DNA of 22,935 nt, from contig CAZJHS010000048.1 in assembly GCA_964545895.1 (NCBI GenBank), positions 1-22,935 on the forward strand, given 5' to 3'. The translations under genes and the position numbers were made by a program. Below the pieces are notes generated by a model. It made no database searches. It saw nothing but the letters and a program-made list of their open reading frames with translations, and was not told the DNA's origin. This stretch comes from UBA6183 sp964545895. GTDB lineage: Bacteria; Bacteroidota; Bacteroidia; UKL13-3. Within the stretch, counting starts at the first letter, position 1. Each line of letters begins with the position of its first letter. Shown in pieces: positions 9,032 to 16,022 of this stretch.

Positions 9032-10045
9032 ATGGTAAACACATCATCAAACCAAGCACAACTAAATAAACTTACTGCACTCTGGGCACTAAGCGAGAGC
9101 GGCCTTGGTGGTTTTATGCACGCACTAAAAATTCCGTTTACAGGTTTCTTTTTGGGTGGTTTTGCCATTGTAATTATTACGCTAATTGCACATCAAAGTG
9201 TAAATAAATACAAGGCTATTTTGCAAGCCACCTTATTGGTTATTTTGGTAAAAGCAGTAGCCAGTCCACACTCGCCACCTATGGCTTACATTGCTGTTGG
9301 GTTTCAAGGTTTAGCAGGGCTTACTTTTTTTTCACTTATTCCTAACCTGCGCATTGCGGCCGTGTTGTTTGGTTGCATTGGGTTGATGGAAAGTGCGGTG
9401 CAAAAGTTTTTAGTGATGACATTACTTTTTGGCAAATCAATTTGGGAAGCCCTTGATTTATTTGTGCAATCAATCTTAAAAGACCTTTCCTTTATTACCA
9501 ACTTTTCGTTTAGCTTTTGGTTAATTGCAGGTTATGTTGGTGTATACAGCATTTGGGGCATATTAGTGGGCCTTTGGGCTGGTTCGTTACCCATGCAACT
9601 TGCCCATAAATCAGATGCAGTTATTTTGCAATGGCACAACCTTCCTCCTGCATCAACCCAAACCGATAGCTTAAAAAAACGCAAACGTACAAGTAAACTC
9701 ATTGGTGGATTTTTTATGTTGGTGTTTATGGCTTCGGTATTTTTGTTTCAGGGTTTAGGCGGTAAAGCTATGTATGCTATTATACGCTCTATAGCTGCAT
9801 TAGTGCTGCTTTTTTATGTGGTAAATCCGTTAATAAAATGGGGTATTAATCGTTGGAGTGCTAAACAACAAGCCAACAACAAAAAACAACTTACCGAGCT
9901 ATTAGATTTACTGCCAAGCTTGCGCAGTAACATTGCTCCGGCTATGCAAATTGCGCGTATGCAAAACAAAGGTTTAAGCGTGTATCCTGCTTTTGTTCTT
10001 AACCTCATTATTTTGAGTTTGTTCCTTACACCTACTCATGAATAA
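9032..10045 (+). CDS. Polytopic membrane protein in the molybdenum-cofactor gene group
   Basis: I do not recognise a named family. The 337-residue chain has about seven or eight hydrophobic segments, for example FTGFFLGGFAIVIITLIA, LLVILVKAVASPHSPPMAYI, SFWLIAGYVGVYSIWGIL, LVFMASVFLFQGLGG and FVLNLIILSLFL. A Pro/His-rich turn (ASPHSPPMAYIAVGFQGLAG) looks like a conserved functional loop. A basic cytosolic segment (LKKRKRTSKLIGG) follows the fifth helix, consistent with an inner-membrane protein. Its stop overlaps the ATG of the NTPase-MobA gene by 8 bases (ATGAATAA), which indicates translational coupling. With mobA and fdhD downstream, a role in supplying molybdate or a cofactor precursor, or in supporting a formate dehydrogenase, is plausible but unproven. 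Confidence 0.75.
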   Translation: MVNTSSNQAQLNKLTALWALSESGLGGFMHALKIPFTGFFLGGFAIVIITLIAHQSVNKYKAILQATLLVILVKAVASPHSPPMAYIAVGFQGLAGLTFFSLIPNLRIAAVLFGCIGLMESAVQKFLVMTLLFGKSIWEALDLFVQSILKDLSFITNFSFSFWLIAGYVGVYSIWGILVGLWAGSLPMQLAHKSDAVILQWHNLPPASTQTDSLKKRKRTSKLIGGFFMLVFMASVFLFQGLGGKAMYAIIRSIAALVLLFYVVNPLIKWGINRWSAKQQANNKKQLTELLDLLPSLRSNIAPAMQIARMQNKGLSVYPAFVLNLIILSLFLTPTHE

Positions 10046-11081
10046 TCACATTTTTATACTAAGCCAACCGATACAAACAGGTAAAACCACGCGGTTAAAA
10101 AAGTGGGTTGATAGCACCCCAAACTGCGGTGGAATTTTAACACCCGATTAGCATGGATTAAGAAAATTATACGCCATAGCGCAACAACAATATTATCCGT
10201 TACAAGTTACGCATACCCAAAACACCACAGCAATTGGCAAGTTTTTGTTTGATAATAGTGCCTTTACACAGGCACAACATATTTTATTAAACGATAGCAA
10301 GCAACATTACAATTGGCTTATTGTGGATGAGGTTGGCCGATTAGAAATAAACCAACACCAAGGGCTTGAACCTGCGTTAAGCCAATTAATTAAAGCATAC
10401 CAAAACCAGCAAGTAACAGGTAATTTGCTGTTGGTAATACGCGATTATTTATTGCCCGAAGCTATTGAACATTACCAACTGCAACATGCCCAAATTATTG
10501 ATTTTACTTTTCTCGAAAATCAATTTATACCACCAACAGGTTTGGTACTTTGTGGTGGTAAAAGCACACGCATGGGTAATGATAAAGCTTTTATAACATA
10601 CCATTCCAAACCGCAATACGCACATGTTACTGATATGCTTCAGCCTTTTTGCCAAGAAGTATTTATCTCGTGTAACGCTGCACAAAAAAGCAACATTGCC
10701 CAATATTATCAATACATTGAAGACAATGCGACTTTCAATGAAGCAGGTCCTTTAACAGGTGTTTTAACCGCATTTATCCAACTTACCCAGCAAGCTTTAT
10801 TGGTAGTTGGTTGCGATTATCCATACCTGACACCAAATGATATTAAAGCATTAATGGATGCACGACAACCTGATGTTGATGTGGTTTGTTACAAAAATCC
10901 AGAGAGTAATTTTGAAGAACCTTTGCTTGCCATTTACGAAAAACAATGCGCACCTCTCCTGCTTAACTTTTTCCAAAGCGGACAACAATCGTTAAGGCAT
11001 TTTTTGAAAACCGTACGCACCAAAACCATCAACCCAAGCCATATAAAAAACATTACCAGCGTAGATGAGAAACGCAGTTAA
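10038..11081 (+). pseudogene. mobA: THEP1-like NTPase fused to MobA, interrupted by an in-frame TAG
   Basis: From the ATG at 10038 one frame runs to the stop at 11081 except for TAG at 10149-10151 (codon 38). The N-terminal part is a P-loop NTPase: LSQPIQTGKTT is a Walker A lacking its first Gly, and LIVDEVGRLEI is the Walker B of THEP1-type nucleotidases. The C-terminal part is molybdenum cofactor guanylyltransferase: GLVLCGGKSTRMGNDKA is the GTP-binding signature, with GPLTGVLTAF and VVGCDYPYLTPNDI further on. MobA attaches GMP to molybdopterin to form the guanine dinucleotide cofactor. The frame and homology are continuous across the TAG, so it is a base substitution, not an indel. After it, the first in-frame ATG lies inside the MobA signature; a TTG at 10245 could restart translation. 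It may be a nonsense mutant, read-through or a sequence error. Confidence 0.8.
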
Positions 11082-11098
11082 AAATCCAATTAAGTTTT

Positions 11099-11106
11099 TA
11101 CTTTCG
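11099..11106 (+). promoter_or_regulatory. Candidate -7 element upstream of fdhD
   Basis: TACTTTCG matches seven of eight positions of the TAnnTTTG box and lies about 19 bases before the fdhD ATG. No good TTTG is seen at the right distance upstream. If real, it would let fdhD and its partner be expressed despite the stop codon in the preceding gene. Confidence 0.3.
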
Positions 11107-11124
11107 TAAAGCATAATAATAAGC

Positions 11125-11973
11125 ATGGCAAAACAACCCGTTTCGGCAGTACACATTACCAAAGTAAACAACAGCACATTTGTTTTGGCTGATGATTTAT
11201 TGGCGGTAGAAGAACCGCTGGAAATTAGATTGGGTTTTGGTGAGCTTGATTTGCGTGAGCAAAAGCGTGTGGCAGTAACCATGCGCACACCTGGCAACGA
11301 TTTTGAATTGGCACTTGGTTTTTTATACACCGAAGGTATCATACAAAACCCCAATGATATTTATAAAATACAATACTGCACCGAACTTAACTCCATTGAA
11401 AACAAAGAAAACATTGTACGAGTAGAGTTAAATCCCGCTGTAAATTTAGATTGGAGTAAGTTGCAACGTAACTTTTATACCACCAGCAGTTGCGGTGTTT
11501 GTGGTAAAGAAAGCATTGAAGCCATTCGCACCACTTGTAACATACCCAAACATCAACCCCAACTAACCATAAACCCAAGTGTTATTGTAGCCTTGCCTGA
11601 TAAGTTAAGAGCACGCCAAAGTGTGTTTGAACATACAGGTGGCATACATGCTTGTGCTTTATTTGATGTAGATGGAAACCTGCATTTGGTGCGCGAAGAT
11701 GTGGGCCGACATAACGCTCTTGATAAATTAATAGGTGCGGGTTTAAAAATGGGTGATGGATTTTTGTCCTCTGGCATTCTTTTATTGAGTGGCCGTGCAA
11801 GTTTTGAATTGCTACAAAAAGCGGCTATGGCACACGTGCAAGTTGTTTGTGCCGTTGGTGCGCCTAGTAGTTTAGCGGTACAAACCGCACAAGAGTTTAG
11901 CATTACCTTAATAGGTTTTTTAAGAGACAATAGATTTAATATATACACACATACCGAACGCATTAACGAATAG
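11125..11973 (+). CDS. fdhD: FdhD, sulfur carrier for formate dehydrogenase maturation
   Basis: FdhD passes sulfur from a cysteine desulfurase to the bis-MGD molybdenum (or tungsten) cofactor, which activates formate dehydrogenase in the cytoplasm. The 282 residues show the family hallmarks: the sulfur-transfer loop SSCGVCGKES with Cys123 and Cys126 (CxxC), then HTGGIHACALFD, and EDVGRHNALDKLIG at about 191-204, which binds the cofactor. Length and start are normal. The gene follows the NTPase-MobA gene by 43 bp, and a DUF7009-like gene begins 5 bp after its stop. MobA makes the guanine-dinucleotide cofactor and FdhD sulfurates it, so the two belong to one maturation route. No formate dehydrogenase structural gene lies in the window. 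Confidence 0.95.
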   Translation: MAKQPVSAVHITKVNNSTFVLADDLLAVEEPLEIRLGFGELDLREQKRVAVTMRTPGNDFELALGFLYTEGIIQNPNDIYKIQYCTELNSIENKENIVRVELNPAVNLDWSKLQRNFYTTSSCGVCGKESIEAIRTTCNIPKHQPQLTINPSVIVALPDKLRARQSVFEHTGGIHACALFDVDGNLHLVREDVGRHNALDKLIGAGLKMGDGFLSSGILLLSGRASFELLQKAAMAHVQVVCAVGAPSSLAVQTAQEFSITLIGFLRDNRFNIYTHTERINE

Positions 11974-11978
11974 TTGAT

Positions 11979-12347
11979 ATGAAAATACGCATAAAAGGAA
12001 ACAGCATTAGACTGCGCTTAACTAAAACAGAAGTAGCCAATTTTGGCTTACATGGATATTTAGAAGAAACCACACAGGTTGGTCCTAGCACATTTGTATA
12101 CGCATTAGCTAACGATGCAAGCGTAAGCAGCTTAAGTGCTAAAATGGAAGGTGCTAAAATTACCATGCAAGTACCAGCGGCAATGGCCAAACAATGGACA
12201 GAAACAGAAGAGGTAGGGTTTCAAAACATTATGAAATGGGGCAACGACCAAGAGTTGTTTTTACTGTTAGAAAAAGACTTTGTATGTATTGATAATACCT
12301 TTGAAGACCAAAGCGATAATTACCCCAACCCTAACGGGGCTTGCTAA
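11979..12347 (+). CDS. Small conserved protein downstream of fdhD (DUF7009-like)
   Basis: The 122-residue soluble protein begins MKIRIKGNSIRLRLTKTEV and ends with an acidic block containing LLEKDFVCIDNTFEDQSDNY, then PNPNGAC. From memory this corresponds to the small Bacteroidota family DUF7009, whose members often sit beside formate-dehydrogenase genes; the name could not be checked. Two Cys, one in FVC and one at the extreme C-terminus (GAC), might bind metal or take part in sulfur chemistry. It starts 5 bp after fdhD, so the two are surely cotranscribed and probably act together. No signal peptide or membrane helix is present. Its biochemical role is unknown. Confidence 0.75.
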   Translation: MKIRIKGNSIRLRLTKTEVANFGLHGYLEETTQVGPSTFVYALANDASVSSLSAKMEGAKITMQVPAAMAKQWTETEEVGFQNIMKWGNDQELFLLLEKDFVCIDNTFEDQSDNYPNPNGAC

Positions 12348-12359
12348 AATATTGCTACA

Positions 12360-12399
12360 AAAAAAGCGGCTGTTTCTTTTCAGAAACAGCCGCTTTTTT
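12360..12399. terminator. Bidirectional rho-independent terminator between convergent genes
   Basis: A perfect 18-bp stem, AAAAAAGCGGCTGTTTCT against AGAAACAGCCGCTTTTTT, encloses a 4-nt loop TTTC. The A-run on one side and the T-run on the other make it work in both directions. It serves the fdhD operon from the left and the TPR gene from the right. Confidence 0.9.
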
Positions 12400-12417
12400 A
12401 TGTGATTTACCTAAATA

Positions 12418-13074
12418 TTAACCAGGTATACGGGCTAAGTATTTTTCTAAATCTTTTATTTGAGATACCACTTGATCGTTTTTAGGTTTGCATGCTTTAG
12501 CTCTTCTAAAAAACTCTTTAGCAGCTCTAAACTCACGTTTATTCATATACACTTGCACCATACCTAAGTGTGCCATTGCTTCACTTTCTTTATCAGGAAT
12601 ACCTTTGGCTAATGCGGCTTTTAAATACTTTTCAGCTTCTTTAAAATTACTGCGCTGCAAACTCATCATACCTAATTGTAGTTTGTTTGAGCTATCATTA
12701 TCAACCAACGAACTACCAATTTGCGAACTCATTTTTAAATGTTTTTCGGCACTATCGTAGTCTTGTTTCATCATAGCAATATTACCTTGTAAAGTATAAT
12801 AGGTACTACGAATTGGCTTAAACAACAATTTAGGAAACCAAATGCTATTAATAATGCGCTCTACTTCCTCCATATTTCCGTTTTCCATTGGCTCTTGCAC
12901 CAAACGCATTGGGCCAATAAAAAAATGAGTGAATACAGCAATAAAACTGAGGGTATAAAAAATAATAGCGGCCCAAATATCGCCCAAGTTGGCAAACTGT
13001 AATAGCAAGCCTATTACTAACGAAGCTATTCCTAGCCAAAAACGATACTTGATAAGAAGATTATAGAATTTCAT
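12418..13074 (-). CDS. Membrane-anchored tetratricopeptide-repeat protein
   Basis: The 218-residue protein has two hydrophobic helices at its start (FWLGIASLVIGLLLQF about 12-27, and WAAIIFYTLSFIAVFTHFFI about 34-53), which anchor it in the inner membrane. The remainder is alpha-helical TPR repeats: STYYTLQGNIAMMKQDYDSA followed by EKHLKMS, NKLQLGMMSLQRSNFKEAEK, and MAHLGMVQVYMNKREFRAAK. Such proteins act as scaffolds for protein-protein contacts; no enzymatic motif is present. It converges on the fdhD operon across a bidirectional terminator. The carbonic anhydrase gene lies upstream on the same strand, separated by a large terminator-like stem-loop, so it probably has its own transcript. 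The partner is unknown. Confidence 0.8.
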   Translation of the reverse strand: MKFYNLLIKYRFWLGIASLVIGLLLQFANLGDIWAAIIFYTLSFIAVFTHFFIGPMRLVQEPMENGNMEEVERIINSIWFPKLLFKPIRSTYYTLQGNIAMMKQDYDSAEKHLKMSSQIGSSLVDNDSSNKLQLGMMSLQRSNFKEAEKYLKAALAKGIPDKESEAMAHLGMVQVYMNKREFRAAKEFFRRAKACKPKNDQVVSQIKDLEKYLARIPG

Positions 13075-13125
13075 TTGTTACTCTTTTAAGCGCTGCAAAT
13101 GTATTAAAAGCAGCATAAACTCAAC

Positions 13126-13226
13126 AAAAAAAAGAAAGGGTGCTACTAAAATCATAAGGTTAAAAGCCTGAAACGTACATTTTGTACTGTTTATCAAACC
13201 AATAACTTACAACAAGTAGCACCCTT
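13126..13226 (-). terminator. Large stem-loop with U-tract after the carbonic anhydrase gene
   Basis: On the minus strand AAGGGTGCTACT (13226-13215) pairs perfectly with AGTAGCACCCTT (13147-13136). T C T8 follows, as in a rho-independent terminator. The 67-nt apical part is not a simple loop: GTAC-AAAAT-GTAC flanked by AAAC and GTTT makes an inner hairpin, and GGTT/AACC with TAA/TTA can stack between. It starts about 20 bases after the anhydrase stop. The simplest reading is an unusually large terminator for the sulP-carbonic anhydrase operon. A 3'-derived small RNA or a MITE-like remnant would look similar. Confidence 0.55.
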
Positions 13227-13244
13227 GTGTGGTAAATTTGCTAA

Positions 13245-13877
13245 TTATAAATTATAGCGATAGATATCTTCCATCGCATCTTGAGGGCCTTTAAAGGTGC
13301 AAAGTTCCTTAATTAAACCATTGGCCATACCATACACCCAACCATGTATTTCTATTTCACGATTTTTCCAAGCTTGTTGTACAATGGTTGTTTTGGCCAA
13401 GTTACGCACTTGCTCCATTACATTTAATTCGGTTAAACGGTTGGCTCTTTCAGTTAACGATTCCATCTTGTTTAACTCTTCATCGTGTTTGGTATACACA
13501 TCTTTTATGTTACATAACCAGTTATCAACAAAGCCATGTAAATCGTTACTCATTGATGCAATTACACCTCCGCAACCATAATGACCACAAACAATAATGT
13601 GTTTTACATGTAGGTAATTTACGGCATACTCCAACACACTTAATAAATTCATATCGGTGTGTACCACCAAATTGGCAACATTGCGATGAACAAAAATTTC
13701 GCCACTGCCTGTATTGGTAATTTCGTTGGCTGGCACGCGGCTATCGCTGCATCCTATCCATAAATAATCAGGACTTTGTCCTTCAGATAATTTAGCAAAG
13801 TAATCTGGGTTTTCGAAAATTTTCTGAGCTGCATACAGCTTATTTCCGCTAATTAATTTGTTGTATGATGAATCCAT
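13245..13877 (-). CDS. Beta-class carbonic anhydrase
   Basis: The enzyme interconverts CO2 and bicarbonate with a zinc ion. The zinc ligands and the catalytic dyad of beta-type enzymes are visible: Cys43, Asp45 and Arg47 in WIGCSDSRVPANEI, and His99 and Cys102 in CGHYGCGGV. FVHRNVANLV and the helix SVLEYAVNYLHVKHIIVCGH are also typical. Length (210 residues) fits the family, and no signal peptide is present, so it is cytoplasmic. It lies 22 bp downstream of the SulP transporter gene on the same strand. This pairing in an operon suggests the anhydrase handles bicarbonate brought in by the transporter. Confidence 0.95.
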   Translation of the reverse strand: MDSSYNKLISGNKLYAAQKIFENPDYFAKLSEGQSPDYLWIGCSDSRVPANEITNTGSGEIFVHRNVANLVVHTDMNLLSVLEYAVNYLHVKHIIVCGHYGCGGVIASMSNDLHGFVDNWLCNIKDVYTKHDEELNKMESLTERANRLTELNVMEQVRNLAKTTIVQQAWKNREIEIHGWVYGMANGLIKELCTFKGPQDAMEDIYRYNL

Positions 13878-13899
13878 TTTCTTGTGATTTAGTGGTTAT

Positions 13900-15471
13900 T
13901 TAATGTGCTCCAAAACGGTACACTTCTTTAATTTTTATAAGTTCAAGTTTAATATTTTTATAGTTAGCTGTCTCCTTAAAATCGTTAATTACCTCAAGCA
14001 CATCATAATCAATATATTTTGATGAAGAGCCATCAATAATTACATGGCAGCCCTCTGGCAAACTTTCTAATGTTACAAGAATACTGGCTTTATTTAAAAA
14101 AGACACCTCTTCTGACAGTTTAATTACAATAGGTTCTGCTGCACTTAATCCAGTTGCACTTTTGGTATAAGTATTGGCCATATTGTTTTTTAAGATGTAA
14201 AAAATACCGATGGCCATACCGATAGAAATACCAATGAGTAAATCGGTAAATACAATGGCAATTACAGTTAAAATAAATGGTATAAATTGATTGATACCAA
14301 CTTTGTACATGTTTTTGTATAAACTTATTTGAGTTAGTTTATAGCCAGTTACCAATAATATAGCTGCTAACGAGGCGTAAGGAATTTGATTAATTACAGT
14401 TGGAATAAAGATGGCTGATAACAGCAAAAATAATCCATGCAGTACAGCCGATAATTTGGTTTGTGCTCCCGAATTTACATTGGCTGCACCACGCACAATT
14501 ACTGCTGTAATTGGTAATCCGCCAATAAAGCCCGAAACAATATTACCCAATCCTTGTGCTTTTAACTCGCGGTTTGATGGCGTGTCTCTTTTGTATGGAT
14601 CTATTTTATCAATTGCTTCAACACTAAGTAATGTTTCAATACTGGCTACAATAGCTAAAGTAATAGCAGCTTTGTATACAGCCGCATTAGTTATAAACGA
14701 AAAATCTGGAAACGTAAAAAAGGTAAAAAACTCACCCAAGCTGCTTGCTACAGGCACACTTACCAAATGATTATCGCGTAATGCTAAAACAGGATTTGCC
14801 GACTCAAACAACATATTTAATCCAATGCCTATAAGCACTACCACCAATGGCGCAGGCACTGCACGTAGCTGTTTGTTTTTTAGCTTGGTCCAACCAATAA
14901 GTACCAATAACGAAACCACACTAATAATTACCGCACCCATGTTTAACTTATTAACTGCACTAAACAATGCCGAAAATGAGTTTTCAGAATCGGGCTGAAA
15001 AAACTGAAAATCGCCTTCGTAATCATTATCATACCCTAACGCATGAGGTATTTGCTTAATAATTAAAATAACACCAATGGCTGCAAGCATGCCTTTTATT
15101 ACGCTTGATGGAAAGTAATTTCCAATGGTTCCGGCTTTTAAAAACCCTAAAATAATTTGCAAACAGCCAGCTAATACCACAGCCAATAAAAATCCCGGAT
15201 ACGAACCTATATCTGTTATTGCAGTTAATACAATTACGGTTAAGCCCGCTGCGGGCCCACTAACTGCAAGCTGACTTCCACTGGCTAATGCTACTACTAT
15301 TCCGCCTACAATGCCTGCAATTAACCCCGAAAAAAGTGGAGCACCAGAAGCCAAAGCAATGCCCAAACATAGCGGCAATGCCACTAAAAATACTACTAAA
15401 CCAGCGGGCAAATCGTGCTTAATTGAAGCAAAACTTATCCCTAACCCTGTAGGTTTGGTTTTATCAATCAT
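13900..15471 (-). CDS. SulP-family anion transporter with STAS-like tail (probable bicarbonate uptake)
   Basis: The protein is an integral inner-membrane carrier of the SLC26/SulP family. The frame opens at 15504, but the ATG at 15471 (523 residues, MIDKTKPTGLG) is the better start because the family begins shortly before HDLPAGLVVFLVALPLCLGI. The chain has about ten to fourteen hydrophobic segments; SGPAAGLTVIVLTAI corresponds to the substrate-site region of the fold. After the last helix the C-terminal 80 residues (VIKLSEEVSFLNKAS, then HVIIDGSSSKYIDYDVLEV) form a STAS-like domain. SulP proteins move sulfate, bicarbonate or other anions. The carbonic anhydrase gene 22 bp downstream favours bicarbonate, but this is inferred from context. 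Confidence 0.92.
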   Translation of the reverse strand: MIDKTKPTGLGISFASIKHDLPAGLVVFLVALPLCLGIALASGAPLFSGLIAGIVGGIVVALASGSQLAVSGPAAGLTVIVLTAITDIGSYPGFLLAVVLAGCLQIILGFLKAGTIGNYFPSSVIKGMLAAIGVILIIKQIPHALGYDNDYEGDFQFFQPDSENSFSALFSAVNKLNMGAVIISVVSLLVLIGWTKLKNKQLRAVPAPLVVVLIGIGLNMLFESANPVLALRDNHLVSVPVASSLGEFFTFFTFPDFSFITNAAVYKAAITLAIVASIETLLSVEAIDKIDPYKRDTPSNRELKAQGLGNIVSGFIGGLPITAVIVRGAANVNSGAQTKLSAVLHGLFLLLSAIFIPTVINQIPYASLAAILLVTGYKLTQISLYKNMYKVGINQFIPFILTVIAIVFTDLLIGISIGMAIGIFYILKNNMANTYTKSATGLSAAEPIVIKLSEEVSFLNKASILVTLESLPEGCHVIIDGSSSKYIDYDVLEVINDFKETANYKNIKLELIKIKEVYRFGAH

Positions 15472-15548
15472 AAATATAAAAATTGAAACTAATGAAAATA
15501 TCAACCCAAAATGGATTGATGAAAATTAAACAAAACGAATAACTTTCA

Positions 15549-15935
15549 TTAGCACTCCGGAGGTGGAGTGGGAATAGCGCGCAAATGTATGGTCATGTAA
15601 TCAAACAAATGGCCAATTACATGTTTGTACTTATTGGTTTGGTGCATATTTAATGGCGATAAAGCCATCATAAAATCTTCAAACGCATTGCTTAAACCGT
15701 CTTCGGTTTCTGGGTGATTTTCTTCTTCAACAGGTCGCTCCTCTTCTACTACACTTATACCATTAGCTAGGCATTTTTTCATCAATCCCTCTAACGACAT
15801 GGAAGCTGATGTGGTGGCCGATATTTGGGTAGTTTTTGATTTTAATACCGCTGCATTTACTCGGCCATAACCCGGAAAGGCCATAACTATGCAAAACAAC
15901 ATGAATAAGAAAACCGAAATAACTTTTTTGCCCAT
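15549..15935 (-). CDS. Small exported protein upstream of sulP, unrecognised
   Basis: This protein of about 128 residues starts with a signal peptide (MGKKVISVFLFMLFCIVMAF, then a likely cleavage near GRVNA). The frame allows an upstream ATG at 15959, but a -7-like element (15948-15955) puts the transcript start near 15941, so the ATG at 15935 is preferred. The mature part has an acidic stretch (VEEERPVEEENHPETEDG), a helix-like segment (NKYKHVIGHLFDYMTIHL), and ends AIPTPPPEC with a C-terminal Cys. I recognise no domain. It ends 77 bp before the sulP start on the same strand and might be cotranscribed, though any link to anion transport is unproven. Confidence 0.6.
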   Translation of the reverse strand: MGKKVISVFLFMLFCIVMAFPGYGRVNAAVLKSKTTQISATTSASMSLEGLMKKCLANGISVVEEERPVEEENHPETEDGLSNAFEDFMMALSPLNMHQTNKYKHVIGHLFDYMTIHLRAIPTPPPEC

Positions 15936-15947
15936 TTTTTGTACTTG

Positions 15948-15976
15948 CGAAAATAGCATTTACCTGCAAAAATCAA
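15948..15976 (-). promoter_or_regulatory. Candidate promoter of the small exported protein gene
   Basis: On the minus strand TTG (15974-15976) and TATTTTCG (15948-15955) are 18 bases apart, which fits the looser TTG/TAnnTTTG pattern of Flavobacteriia. The predicted start of transcription is just upstream of the ATG at 15935, implying a very short leader. Confidence 0.3.
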
Positions 15977-16022
15977 GGTAAACAAATTGTGTACTGCTAA
16001 AAACTAATGCTAATGTATAAAC

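Noticed and set aside
10149..10151. Stop-codon reassignment (TAG as a sense codon)
   Set aside because: Several clearly complete genes in this window end in TAG at the expected length, for example fdhD and the tandem ligase.
14411..14770. 119-codon plus-strand frame inside the SulP gene
   Set aside because: Antisense shadow of a conserved transporter, with composition dictated by the opposite strand.
15472..15504. Upstream start of the SulP gene adding 11 hydrophobic residues
   Set aside because: The ATG at 15471 places the first transmembrane domain at the usual distance, and the extra residues have no counterpart in the family as I know it.
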